Source: Pontibacter harenae | GTDB taxonomy: Bacteria > Bacteroidota > Bacteroidia > Cytophagales > Hymenobacteraceae | Reading direction: 5' to 3' | Length of the DNA stretch: 64,000 bases | Assembly (NCBI RefSeq): GCF_020907245.1 | Contig: NZ_JAJJWH010000012.1 | Coordinates: forward strand, 1,701-65,700 | Shown: positions 45,690 through 55,091 of the stretch, in pieces | How the letters are laid out: the number at the start of each line of letters is the position of its first letter | Numbering within the stretch: the first letter of the stretch is position 1 | Translations under genes and position numbers: made by a program | The notes under the pieces: generated by a model | Database searches by the model: none | Told to the model about the DNA's origin: nothing | Seen by the model: only the letters and a program-made list of their open reading frames with translations

Positions 45690-48392
45690 CTAAACTTCAA
45701 CTTTCATTCTGGTGCGCTCAATACCGTACTGCAGAATGTGGTTAATAAAGTCGTATGGCTTGTATCCGTTTATGGCCGTTTGGTGGAAGATACAAGTCGC
45801 TGGCGTCATACCCGGCAGTGAGTTCACCTCAATAATGATCGTCTCCACTTCATCGTTTTCCAGCACACGCACAAAGGCATCTATACGGGCATAACCTTCT
45901 ATATTCAAAATCTGCGCCACACGCTTCAAGTCTTCCTTCACTTTGTCAGAAATCTTCTGGCGACGCTCAGGGTCAGAAGCATAACGTGCTGGTGTGATGT
46001 TTTGTCCTTCTCCAGCCAAGAATTTTTCTTCTAAAGACAGTACCTCACCTTCAGCCAAAGCTTCTGATGCTTCAAACACTTCGTACTCTACCGTTCCGTC
46101 TGGGCTATACCTCGTCAGCAAACCGCCTGTTACCTCCAGGAAGTGCTTTGCACCGTTCTTGCTAATCAGCGTTTCAACCAGGAAGCCCTGTTTGTTTGGA
46201 AATTCTTCTTTGAAACCAAGTGACAAGGTACGGGCACACTCTGTATCCAACTCCTCCATCTCACGGAACATAAGAGTGGTGAAGGCAGCTAACTCGGCAC
46301 GAGTTTTTATCTTTTTAACGGCAGAACTACAGCCATCGTCTGCTGGCTTAGCAATAAATGGGTACGGGAATTCCGCTTCTATACTTTGGAAGAAAGCCTC
46401 TTTATCGTTTAGCCAGTCTTCTTTAAGCGCCATGCGATGCTTTGCTACCGGCACCCCATGCTTTGCCAGAATTTCGTTCGTCTCATACTTGTTGATCGTA
46501 ACCTGAGAAGAACGGATGCCCGAGCCGTTGTATGGAATGTATAGTTTCTCCAGCTCCAATTGCAACGCACCGTCCTCGCCTGGACGACCATGCAAGGCAA
46601 TAAACACCGCATCCACCATATTCTTTAGTTGGCTATAGGTAATGCGCTGTGGTTCCTGCAAACTGCGGCCCGTATACTTACGCGTTATGCTTTCGGCCTC
46701 GCTAATGATCTCCTGCAGGACTGGGTGCGGTTTACCACCTTGCTCGAAGTGCTGTATCTTTTCTTTGATGTCATCGGCATTGTCTTTCAGCATGATGTTA
46801 ACAGGAATGCTGTAAAGACGATGAGCCTCGTTATTACCTGTCAGGAAGATAGGCAGCGGCTCGTATTTAGTGGAAGAGGAGAGCTTTTCGTAGATGTTAC
46901 GCCCGCTCTCTACCGATATATGTCTTTCAGAAGAGTAACCACCCATAATCACACCCACACGAATCTTATCGTGAAGATGAGCCTGCTGCTCTTTTATCTT
47001 TTTGTCCAGTTCCGCCAGCAGTCTTGTCAGCCTTACCGTATCCTTACCAGACTTCAGGCGCTCGGCCAGCGAAGTGCGGATAATGTAAGTAAGGAACTGC
47101 GATGGGTTAAGCCCAATTTCTGCGGCTTGGTGAAAGAAGAACGACGAAGGCAACATACCTGACGTTGTGTTCGGGTCGTTCAGGAAAATCTCGCCAGCCT
47201 CCGTAATAAAGCCATCCAGACGTGCATACACGTTAAAGCCAAGCGACACGAACAATTTGCTGCAAGCTTGGCGTATTTCCTGTATCTGCTCTGTCGGCAG
47301 GTTAATCGGTGTAATTTTACGGCTCAGGCCTGGCAAATACTTCGAACGGTAATCGAATACCTCGCCTCCTTTTACAATCTCTGTTGGTGGCAGAGCCAGT
47401 GGCTTCCCAGTTTCGTCCTGCACTACAATGCAAGAGAACTCTCTGCCATTTATAAAAGCTTCTACCAATATTTGCTGCTCGTGCTCAACATTCGTCAGCG
47501 TAATGGTTTCGGCAGTTGTGTTAGTAAATGTATCGTTGATGTGGTTAAGCAGTTGCTCAGGGTGATAAATAATCTCTTCACCGTCTACCATCACAGGCAT
47601 ACCGATTCCCTCACGGATGTCCACAAGTTGCTTCATACTCACCAGTTGCTTCTCCTCTTCCATCACCTGCCACTGTGCTTTGTAGATGGTTTTGGTGAAG
47701 AAGCTACGATCTACTCCTGTTTCAAACTGGGCAAAATCGTTTTCTTTAATAATGGAAACGCCAATAGAGGAACCCTGATGCGGTGCCTTTAGTACAAGCG
47801 GCAAACCAAGTTCAGCTACCAACGAGTCGAACAGCTGCTGGCGATTTTCCTGCTTTGCCCATTCGTTGTACTGGATTAACTTATAGTCAGGCGTCGGAAA
47901 ACCGTGCTGCTTGATAAGCTCTTTCTGCGCTGCCTTGTCTATGCCTATGCTTGAAGGAAGTATACCAGAACCCGAGTACGGAATACGGTACCACTCCAGC
48001 AAGCCTTGTATACTACCATCTTCTCCATAAGGACCGTGCAGCGTCAGGAAAGCGAAATCGAAGTGATTGTGGAATTCGTGCGGCAGCAGGCGCCTGCCTG
48101 CTTTGGAAATAATCTCATCCTGCTCTTCAATGCTGAGTTCGCCCAAAGACTCCAGGTAAATCTGCAGCCCATGCTCGCTTTCTGGCAGTGCCTCCACAGG
48201 CGGATAAAAGTCACGAATGGTACCTTTATAGATATACTGCCAATCCAGCAGAACAAAGTTACCAAGGCTGTCTGCAAACACAGGCACAGTCTCAAAAAGC
48301 GACTTGTTTAAGTTATCGTATACTGTACGACCACCCGCGAAAGATATCTCACGCTCACGCGATGGGCCACCGAAGATTATTCCTACTCTCAT
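45690..48392 (-). CDS. ddl: Tandem (two-module) D-alanine-D-alanine ligase
   Basis: 900 residues, about twice a normal Ddl (300-370). Module 1 (about 1-450) has GGPSREREIS, LTLHGPYGEDGSIQGLLE, KAPHQGSSIGVS and ARLDGF...FLNDPNTTSGM. Module 2 (about 478-895) has MGGYSSERHIS, IALHGRPGEDGALQLELE, KPADDGCSSAVKK and ARIDAF...IIIEVNSLPGMT. Module 2 keeps the canonical metal-binding E-x-N but has a divergent loop (CSSAVK in place of GSSxGV); module 1 keeps the loop but has D-P-N in place of E-x-N. It makes D-Ala-D-Ala for peptidoglycan. It is co-directional with the PASTA gene. Confidence 0.92.
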   Translation of the reverse strand: MRVGIIFGGPSREREISFAGGRTVYDNLNKSLFETVPVFADSLGNFVLLDWQYIYKGTIRDFYPPVEALPESEHGLQIYLESLGELSIEEQDEIISKAGRRLLPHEFHNHFDFAFLTLHGPYGEDGSIQGLLEWYRIPYSGSGILPSSIGIDKAAQKELIKQHGFPTPDYKLIQYNEWAKQENRQQLFDSLVAELGLPLVLKAPHQGSSIGVSIIKENDFAQFETGVDRSFFTKTIYKAQWQVMEEEKQLVSMKQLVDIREGIGMPVMVDGEEIIYHPEQLLNHINDTFTNTTAETITLTNVEHEQQILVEAFINGREFSCIVVQDETGKPLALPPTEIVKGGEVFDYRSKYLPGLSRKITPINLPTEQIQEIRQACSKLFVSLGFNVYARLDGFITEAGEIFLNDPNTTSGMLPSSFFFHQAAEIGLNPSQFLTYIIRTSLAERLKSGKDTVRLTRLLAELDKKIKEQQAHLHDKIRVGVIMGGYSSERHISVESGRNIYEKLSSSTKYEPLPIFLTGNNEAHRLYSIPVNIMLKDNADDIKEKIQHFEQGGKPHPVLQEIISEAESITRKYTGRSLQEPQRITYSQLKNMVDAVFIALHGRPGEDGALQLELEKLYIPYNGSGIRSSQVTINKYETNEILAKHGVPVAKHRMALKEDWLNDKEAFFQSIEAEFPYPFIAKPADDGCSSAVKKIKTRAELAAFTTLMFREMEELDTECARTLSLGFKEEFPNKQGFLVETLISKNGAKHFLEVTGGLLTRYSPDGTVEYEVFEASEALAEGEVLSLEEKFLAGEGQNITPARYASDPERRQKISDKVKEDLKRVAQILNIEGYARIDAFVRVLENDEVETIIIEVNSLPGMTPATCIFHQTAINGYKPYDFINHILQYGIERTRMKVEV

Positions 48393-48486
48393 TCTTACAA
48401 AGGTAATAAATAGAGGGGTAAAGTTAAGAGATGATTTGATTTAGAAAAGAACGCAGCTCAAAAGAAAAAAAGTTCTTCATTACCCC

Positions 48487-48542
48487 GTAAACTTTTAACG
48501 CTTAGAGCAGCAAGAATGCTGCTCTAAGCGTTAAAAGTTTAC
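48487..48542 (-). terminator. Perfect 26-bp hairpin after a T9SS gene
   Basis: Arms 48487-48512 and 48517-48542 are perfect reverse complements with a 4-nt loop (agaa). It lies 52 bp after the stop at 48595 and 95 bp upstream of ddl. Like the hairpin at 7656-7712 it has a 26-bp stem and lacks a clear T-run; termination is the simplest reading. Confidence 0.65.
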
Positions 48543-48594
48543 TTATGAAGTTCGGCTGGCTGCATACTGAGCAGCACGCTACTTTACAACATCC

Positions 48595-49896
48595 TTATCT
48601 TTTCACAAACCTGAAGGACTGACGTTTCCCTAGTTCATCAACCAGTACCAGTACATAAGTACCACTGCTTAAGTGGTTCAAGCTAATGGTAGTCCTGTAG
48701 GAATCTTTTGTAAGCTTCTGGTTTAGCAGTTGCTGTCCCATTACATCTATCACCAGCGCTTGTACTGCGGCCGTAGATTCAACATGCAACACATCAGAAG
48801 TAATCGTTGGGAAAATTTTTGCATCTGCTTTCGCAACGGAACGTGTTACGGCTACCACAGATGAATAGAAATATGTTTCATCTTCATCCACCTGCTTTAG
48901 CCTGTAGTATGATAGGCCTGGCAAAGGTCTTTCATCGGTAAAAGAATAATTTGTTGCCGCTGAGGTGGTTCCTTTTCCTTCCACCAAACCAACTCCCTCA
49001 AACGCTCTCCCGTCAGAACTTCGCTCAACTATAAAATGCTTGTTGTTTTCTTCCGAAGCCGTTTTCCAGTTTAGCACCGTTAAATTTCCGTTTAGCTTAG
49101 CAGAGAAAGACACAAGTTCTACAGGCAAAATACCAGCCTGCCCCGCAGCATCCGTACTCCAGGTCAGACTAAAATTGTCTATGGCCAGTCCGTGGTCATC
49201 ATCCAAGTCGTTCAGGTCTTTCCAGCGCAACATAGCGTAGTGACCTGTAGGAACATCCACAGGAATGGTTGCGGAAAGAATACGCCTGTTAGTGGGAGAG
49301 TTACCATTTAAGGCACCTGGAGCAGAAAAGCTCACTAAGCTTTTAAAATTCAGATCTGGCACTGCTGTCCAACCCACATCTGTTCTAGGATGTAGGTTAA
49401 AAGCGGTTGGGCTAGCATTGGTGCTATACCAAAATGTTGTTTCTTGTTCTCCAGCTGTTCTGCTGGCACTGCGCCACTGTTCTCCTGCATACGTTACATG
49501 TAACGCTGTAAGTGTAGCTCCAGTATTATTCTGAATAAGGAGGCCCCACGCAAATTCGCCTACTGTTGCTGTTCCTGAGCTGATGGCGCCCAGCGCCCTG
49601 TCCGTAGAACCGCTTAGCCCAAAACTGTACAAACCGCCCGTATTGCTAGATCCTGTTCCAACTAAAACAGTGCTACCAGCAGTATAGGTTCTTTGGATAA
49701 ACCAACCAGGAATGTATTCTGTACCATTTTCCCAAATTCCCGTTCCTGCTGCTGGCAAAGCATCAAAGTTTTGTGTGTAGCTGGTATTATGTGGGTTCAG
49801 ACTAACCTGAGCTGATGCTATCTTTGGCATTGCCAATGCTAACACTGCCAAAACTTTTACACAAATTGCTTTTCTGTGGGTAAATCTTGTTACCAT
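48595..49896 (-). CDS. T9SS-secreted protein with lamin-tail-like/beta-sandwich N-terminal domain
   Basis: 433 residues with a signal peptide ending in PKIASAQ. The N-terminal 240 residues match the beta-sandwich found in many Cytophagales secreted proteins (YTQNFDALPAAG...W, GLLIQNNTGATLTALHVTYAGEQW, LAIDNFSLTW). Then comes ILPVELVSFSAKLNGNLTVLNW, a fibronectin-like linker typical of T9SS cargo, and a sorting domain (IFPTITSDVLHV, LSSGTYVLVL, SFRFVKR). No catalytic motif was recognised. The hairpin after it and the gap before it suggest it is transcribed alone. Confidence 0.87.
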   Translation of the reverse strand: MVTRFTHRKAICVKVLAVLALAMPKIASAQVSLNPHNTSYTQNFDALPAAGTGIWENGTEYIPGWFIQRTYTAGSTVLVGTGSSNTGGLYSFGLSGSTDRALGAISSGTATVGEFAWGLLIQNNTGATLTALHVTYAGEQWRSASRTAGEQETTFWYSTNASPTAFNLHPRTDVGWTAVPDLNFKSLVSFSAPGALNGNSPTNRRILSATIPVDVPTGHYAMLRWKDLNDLDDDHGLAIDNFSLTWSTDAAGQAGILPVELVSFSAKLNGNLTVLNWKTASEENNKHFIVERSSDGRAFEGVGLVEGKGTTSAATNYSFTDERPLPGLSYYRLKQVDEDETYFYSSVVAVTRSVAKADAKIFPTITSDVLHVESTAAVQALVIDVMGQQLLNQKLTKDSYRTTISLNHLSSGTYVLVLVDELGKRQSFRFVKR

Positions 49897-50088
49897 GAGC
49901 TGGATATAATCTAAGCTTTGTTTATTAAATTCTGTAAATCAGACAATAAAAGCACTAACTATATCTCCTCAGCTTCAGTTCATTAGTGATGATGGGTAGT
50001 CAAAAATTTATGTGAAAGTATGTATAGCTATAGTTAAACTACAACATAGAAAAGTAAAACGAGAAGGTGTTATTTCAATAAAATAAAA

Positions 50089-50115
50089 TGGCTCTATACT
50101 GTTTGTATAGAGCCA
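50089..50115 (-). terminator. Terminator of the gamma-glutamyltransferase gene
   Basis: An 11-bp perfect stem (tggctctatac against gtatagagcca) with a 5-nt loop, 33 bp after the stop; the A/T-rich left side supplies a short U-run in the transcript. Confidence 0.7.
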
Positions 50116-50148
50116 CCTCTGATTTCTAAAAAAGCTACAGAGATAAGT

Positions 50149-51873
50149 CTAATATCCTACAGCAGTGTCATCTCCTCTTGGGTCTGCTCCGCCCTCTAAA
50201 CGTCCATCGGGGAGCACAAGTATAGCATCTATCCGCCCGAAGCGCCCACGCTCGTTTAAGTTATATCCCTTTTGTTTTAGTTCAGCCTTTACTTCTTCCG
50301 AGAGAGCATCTGGTTCGTGTTGTATCTCGTCGGGTAGCCATTGGTGATGGAAGCGTGGAGCCGCCACAGCCTGCTGTATGCTCATATCATGTTCCACAAC
50401 ATTAAGTATGGCCTGAAACACAGAAGTGATAATGGTTGAGCCACCTGGAGTACCCACTACCATGTATAGTTTACCATCTTTTTCCACAATGGTCGGCGTC
50501 ATAGAACTAAGCATACGTTTACCTGGCGCTATGGCGTTAGCTTCTCCGCCTACCAAGCCAAACATATTGGGTACACCTGGCTTCAGGCTAAAGTCATCCA
50601 TCTCGTTGTTCAGCAAAAAGCCTGCACCCTCTACTACTACTTTGGAGCCGTAGCTGCCGTTTAAGGTAGTGGTTACAGAAACTGCATTGCCAAACTGATC
50701 GACGATGCTATAATGGGTAGTTTGCTCCGACTCATAAACCATCAAATCGCCAGCTTTTACAGCAGAAGACGGCGTAGCTTTATCAAGGCTAATGTCTGCG
50801 CTACGGGCTTTCAAATATGACGGTTCCAGAAGTGGCTCTATCGGAACATCCACAAAATCAGGATCGCCCAAATAGGTAGCACGATCTGCATAAACCCTTC
50901 TTTCGGCTTCCGTCATCAGTTGTACAGTAGGAGTATTCTGCCATCCATATTTGGCTAGTTTATAAGGTTCCATCATCTGAAGCAACTGCAATAAAGCAAT
51001 TCCGCCGCTGGAAGGTGGCGCCATCGAAATAACTTTTAAGTTGTTATACTTGCCCGTAACTGGCTGGCGCCAAACAGAAGTATAGTTTTCCAAATCCTGA
51101 TGAGAGATAATGCCGCCACCTCTTTGTATTTCACGCACTATAATATCGGCTGTTTCTCCTTTATAAAAACCATCTCGGCCATTGTCTCTAACGCGCTCCA
51201 GCGTGCGTGACAGGTCATGGTGGTAAAGTGTGTCGCCTGCTTTCCAATCATGCTCCCGCACCAGGTAAGGTAAGTGCTTGTTGTTTGAGATAAAGTTCTT
51301 CCGTTGATTATTTAAGCCTCTGGCTTCTGCCTCTGTCAGCACCACGCCTCGCTTTGCCAGATCAATGGCGGGCTGTATAAGCTCCTTTAGTGGTAAAGAC
51401 CCTAGCTTCTGATGCAGCTTAACCATGCCGTCTACAGTGCCTGGCACACCAGAGGCTAAGTGCCCGTTCAGGCTCAAGCCTTCTATTACGTTGCCTGCTG
51501 AGTCTAAATACATAGTAGCGGAGGCGTTGGCTGGTGCCATTTCACGAAAATCCAATGCACCTGTTTCTCCTGTGTGGTGGCGATAAACTACAAAACCGCC
51601 TCCCCCTATGTTGCCCGCTACAGGAAAAGCTACAGCCAGCGCAAATTGTGTGGCGATGGCAGCATCGTAAGCGTTTCCGCCCTTCTGCAGAATGGTAAGC
51701 CCTATCTGAGATGCATTGGGATGTGCCGACACAACCATGGCTTTTTCAGCCACTAAGCCTTGTTGCTGCGATATACTTTTTTCAGGGCTAGAAGTACAGC
51801 CTGTCAGCAGGGCGAACCATAAGTTTACAAGTATGCCTGTGGCTGCAATGTTATATTTTCTGGCTAAATGCAT
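50149..51873 (-). CDS. ggt: Gamma-glutamyltransferase (lipoprotein)
   Basis: 574 residues with lipobox LLTGC in the signal region, so probably a periplasmic or outer-membrane-facing lipoprotein. Ggt signatures are [26 protein letters not shown], the autocleavage/nucleophile site with Thr near 384 in [11 protein letters not shown] followed by [22 protein letters not shown], and [12 protein letters not shown]. The precursor self-cleaves before the Thr to give two subunits, which hydrolyse or transfer the gamma-glutamyl group of glutathione. The length fits the family (about 560-580). Confidence 0.95.
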   Translation of the reverse strand: MHLARKYNIAATGILVNLWFALLTGCTSSPEKSISQQQGLVAEKAMVVSAHPNASQIGLTILQKGGNAYDAAIATQFALAVAFPVAGNIGGGGFVVYRHHTGETGALDFREMAPANASATMYLDSAGNVIEGLSLNGHLASGVPGTVDGMVKLHQKLGSLPLKELIQPAIDLAKRGVVLTEAEARGLNNQRKNFISNNKHLPYLVREHDWKAGDTLYHHDLSRTLERVRDNGRDGFYKGETADIIVREIQRGGGIISHQDLENYTSVWRQPVTGKYNNLKVISMAPPSSGGIALLQLLQMMEPYKLAKYGWQNTPTVQLMTEAERRVYADRATYLGDPDFVDVPIEPLLEPSYLKARSADISLDKATPSSAVKAGDLMVYESEQTTHYSIVDQFGNAVSVTTTLNGSYGSKVVVEGAGFLLNNEMDDFSLKPGVPNMFGLVGGEANAIAPGKRMLSSMTPTIVEKDGKLYMVVGTPGGSTIITSVFQAILNVVEHDMSIQQAVAAPRFHHQWLPDEIQHEPDALSEEVKAELKQKGYNLNERGRFGRIDAILVLPDGRLEGGADPRGDDTAVGY

Positions 51874-51908
51874 GTTGGGATAGCTTAGGTGAAGGCGGAA
51901 GATACAAA

Positions 51909-51938
51909 AAAAGCCAGTTACTATTGTAACTGGCTTTT
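51909..51938 (-). terminator. Terminator of the processing-protease gene
   Basis: A 13-bp perfect stem (aaaagccagttac against gtaactggctttt) with a 4-nt loop, 23 bp after the stop at 51962 and just before ggt. Confidence 0.8.
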
Positions 51939-51961
51939 CCCAAATATTATGAATCTATCTC

Positions 51962-54073
51962 TTATTTTATATCATTCACAATTACTTCAACAGCTTGTTC
52001 GATATAAATATCTTTTTTCAGGTTACTCAAGAAATCCTTGTTTCGGGCAGCCTTAGCTGTGTCAGCATTTACAGCCTGAAGGTCTTCTGGCAATCTTGAT
52101 ACTTTCAAAACTGGCACTTCTTTTTGAGCTTCCTCTAAACGCTTGGCAGCTGCTTTCGCCTTTTTTTCTTCTTCCTGGTACTTGGCAAGGCTAAGCGAGC
52201 GAGTAGTATTTTCTGACTGTTGCTTTAGGCGCGCCGCACTTTCTTTGATCAGGTTAAAGCTATTGCTCTTGGCAATTCTGCTATTGCTGCTGGCTTTTAC
52301 CTTAGCAATGTTAAGGCTACCGCCTTTCCAAGGCTTATATTTGGCAGGTGCAATCTCATCGAAAGGAAGCGGATAATCCTGTTCTTTCTCACCAAACTCA
52401 AGGTAGCTATAGGCATCTGGAAGTGTTACATCTGGCGTTACACCACGCAACTGCGTTGTGCCACCGTTTATACGGTAAAACTTCTGCGTTGTCATTTTAA
52501 GTTCTCCGAAAGGCTTATAAGCATCAAACTGAGATGGCAATGCTTCGTCTAACGGGAAGAACTGCTGCACTGTACCTTTACCAAAAGTTGGGCTACCAAC
52601 AATTACGGCACGCTTATAATCTTGCATAGCTGCGGCTAAAATTTCAGAGGCAGATGCACTGTTGGCATTCACCATCACTACCAGCGGGCCATCGTACTGT
52701 ACCTGCGGATCTTTATCATCTAATACTACAGCTCTGCCCGAAGCAGTTTTTACCTGCACCACTGGCCCCTGGTCGATAAACAGACCAGCCATATCAATAG
52801 CGTCTTTTAAAGAACCGCCACCGTTGTTACGCAAGTCCAGAATCAGGCCTTTCATACCGTTAGCTTTTAGTTTGGCAACCTCACGTTTTACATCTTCTGC
52901 ACTGTTCGGAGCACCTGTTCCTTCAAAGTCGGCATAGAAACCAGGTAGTTTAATGTACCCGATCTTTTGTTTGTTGTCTATCATGGCAGACTGTGCATAA
53001 GTTTCCTCAAACACAATCACATCGCGTATAATCGGAATTACTTTCGTAGAGCCATCTGGCTTTTTAACAGTAAGGCGTACTTCAGTACCCTTCTTACCAC
53101 GAATCAGCTGAATCGCATCGTCCAAGTTCATGCCTTCAATAAGCACTGGCTCTCCATCGCCCTGTGCCACTTTTTGTATGGCATCGCCTGGTTTTAAATC
53201 TCCCTGCATATAAGAAGGGCTTCCTGGTACAATTTCGTGTACTTTTATCTGTCCGTCTTTTTCCTGAAGCGAAGCACCAATACCTTCCAACCTACCTGTA
53301 AAATCTAAATCGAAATCAGCTTTCGCTTTAGGCAGGAAATAGCTGGTATGTGGGTCATACACATTCAGGATTGCATTGATGTAGTTAGAGCGACGATCAT
53401 CGCGCTTGGTTTTCAGTAAGCGGGTGTAGTAATCGTTGTAAAGCTTCAAAACCTGCTCACGTGACTCTTTCTCCATCTGCTCCATAGTTTTGGCTTCTGC
53501 GCCCTCTTTACCAGCAGATTTCTCCTGCTCGCTCACCATCTCTGCCAAACGCGTAAGAGTCTGATATTTAAGCTGCTTGCGCCACTCATTTTTCAGTTCT
53601 TCTCTTGTGCTGGCAAATTTAAGTTTCTCGCCATCCAGTTCTATTGTTTCATTCTTAGTGAAATCGAAAGGCTGGGCCAGTATTTCTTTGTAATATGCCT
53701 GCGATTCTTTTACCCGCTGTTCAATCAGATCTGCCGATTTGTCGAATAATTCGTAAGAACCTTTTTGCAGCTGATCGTCTATAGCTAATTCATACTTGCG
53801 TAGTTCAGCCACATCGGAAGCTAAAAGATATTTCTTATTAAAATCGAGGCGGTTCAGGTAAAGTTTGAAAGCCTTTTTTGAAAATGCGTCGTTTAGCTTC
53901 TCAGGATTGTAATGGCCAGAGTTAACCCCTTGCATCAGAGCTCTAATTAAAATCTCATTCTTCTCAGGGGAGCCATTGTTGTTACCGTTGCTGTAAAATA
54001 TAAAGGACCCTGTTAATAGGACCACAACCAGCACTGATAACAATATTTTAAATCTAGTTGTCAAGGATATCAT
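51962..54073 (-). CDS. prc: C-terminal processing (tail-specific) protease, S41A family
   Basis: 703 residues with an N-terminal membrane/signal segment (ILLSVLVVVLLTGSFIFY). The order is the Prc/Tsp type: helical N-terminal domain (about 30-240), PDZ domain with LEGIGASLQEKDGQIKV (about 245-340), and the S41 catalytic core with GLILDLRNNGGG, the nucleophile Ser in NANSASASEI (near 474) and the Lys of FGKGTVQQ (near 498). A C-terminal DUF3340-like coiled region follows. It cleaves periplasmic proteins at exposed C-termini. Length matches Bacteroidota Prc (about 700). Confidence 0.94.
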   Translation of the reverse strand: MISLTTRFKILLSVLVVVLLTGSFIFYSNGNNNGSPEKNEILIRALMQGVNSGHYNPEKLNDAFSKKAFKLYLNRLDFNKKYLLASDVAELRKYELAIDDQLQKGSYELFDKSADLIEQRVKESQAYYKEILAQPFDFTKNETIELDGEKLKFASTREELKNEWRKQLKYQTLTRLAEMVSEQEKSAGKEGAEAKTMEQMEKESREQVLKLYNDYYTRLLKTKRDDRRSNYINAILNVYDPHTSYFLPKAKADFDLDFTGRLEGIGASLQEKDGQIKVHEIVPGSPSYMQGDLKPGDAIQKVAQGDGEPVLIEGMNLDDAIQLIRGKKGTEVRLTVKKPDGSTKVIPIIRDVIVFEETYAQSAMIDNKQKIGYIKLPGFYADFEGTGAPNSAEDVKREVAKLKANGMKGLILDLRNNGGGSLKDAIDMAGLFIDQGPVVQVKTASGRAVVLDDKDPQVQYDGPLVVMVNANSASASEILAAAMQDYKRAVIVGSPTFGKGTVQQFFPLDEALPSQFDAYKPFGELKMTTQKFYRINGGTTQLRGVTPDVTLPDAYSYLEFGEKEQDYPLPFDEIAPAKYKPWKGGSLNIAKVKASSNSRIAKSNSFNLIKESAARLKQQSENTTRSLSLAKYQEEEKKAKAAAKRLEEAQKEVPVLKVSRLPEDLQAVNADTAKAARNKDFLSNLKKDIYIEQAVEVIVNDIK

Positions 54074-54421
54074 CTAATTTGATTAAGTAATCTATCTATG
54101 AAAGCATACGCAAAAGTAGTGCCGTAGATTTAGGCAGCTTAAACTATTGTTTATTTCTGTAATGTAGAAATAAATTTCCTGGTATGCCATAAATCTAGCT
54201 CAGAGCCGAAATAACATAGAGGAACAGCAATATAAATAGTACGTAGCGAATTGTCTGTTATTATAACTGTGTATAAGTTTTTTTCGTTTCCTCAAAAGTT
54301 AAAAGGTTCAGCCAGCTTACGAGATTAGCTATTACAACAAGCTCATCTGTTATAATCGATTGCTTCTGACAACTGTTTTATACCTGTACGTTAAGAGGCA
54401 GGCACACAAGTAAACTTTAGC
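54074..54421. promoter_or_regulatory. Divergent promoter region of prc and the GDSL esterase
   Basis: No gene in these 348 bp. The two flanking genes diverge, so promoters for both strands must lie here. A possible plus-strand match is TTG at 54360 with TATACCTG at 54379, near the Bacteroidota -33/-7 pattern but imperfect. Confidence 0.35.
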
Positions 54422-54970
54422 ATGAAAAACATACTTTTCTTTGGCGACAGCCTTACAGCTGGCTATGGATTAAGGACTTCGCAGTCCTACCCTAGCATTA
54501 TTCAGCAGAGGTTAAAAGAGCAAGGTTACGACTATAAAGTGATTAACGCTGGGTTAAGTGGAGATACCACAGCAGGCGGAGTATATCGGGTAGACAGATG
54601 GCTGCAGGAGCCTATTGATATATTTGTGCTTGCCTTAGGAGCAAATGACGGACTTCGGGGTATACCAACACGCGAAACATCCCAAAATCTGCAGGAAATA
54701 ATTGATAAGGTGCGGCACAAGTACCCTGATGTAAAAATCATACTTTCAGGCATGGAGATACCTGATATTGTACCAGGCCGTTATGCTGCCGAATACCGAG
54801 TGCTATTCCGTGAGCTTGCCATCAAAAACAATACCTTGTTTATTCCTTTTATACTGGCAGGAGTGGTTGGAGTAAAGGAGCTAAACCTTCCAGATGGCGT
54901 ACACCCCAATGCCGAAGGACAAAAAATTCTGGCTGAGCACACCTGGACGGTATTGAAAGACATTTTATAA
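54422..54970 (+). CDS. SGNH/GDSL esterase (TesA-like arylesterase)
   Basis: 182 residues, all in one SGNH hydrolase fold. Block I is FFGDSLTAGYG (Ser10), block II has Gly in NAGLSGDTTAGG, block III is GANDGLRG, and block V is PDGVHPNAEG (Asp158, His161). The start MKNILFFGDS directly precedes the catalytic Ser, and no signal peptide is seen, in contrast to E. coli TesA, so it may be cytoplasmic. Activity on acyl esters or thioesters is likely; the substrate is unknown. It is a single-gene unit ending at a strong bidirectional hairpin. Confidence 0.93.
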   Translation: MKNILFFGDSLTAGYGLRTSQSYPSIIQQRLKEQGYDYKVINAGLSGDTTAGGVYRVDRWLQEPIDIFVLALGANDGLRGIPTRETSQNLQEIIDKVRHKYPDVKIILSGMEIPDIVPGRYAAEYRVLFRELAIKNNTLFIPFILAGVVGVKELNLPDGVHPNAEGQKILAEHTWTVLKDIL

Positions 54971-55030
54971 TTGACAGCCTCAGGACAGAGGCATTGATAT
55001 TATAGGAAGCTTAAGATAAACGTAGTAGCA

Positions 55031-55065
55031 AAAAAGCGATGTGGAGTTTCCTCCACATCGCTTTT
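55031..55065. terminator. Bidirectional terminator between the esterase gene and purF
   Basis: A 15-bp perfect stem (aaaagcgatgtggag against ctccacatcgctttt) with a 4-nt loop and A/T runs on both sides, between convergent genes. Confidence 0.85.
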
Positions 55066-55091
55066 ATCATAATAGAACAATTCTTTTGATC

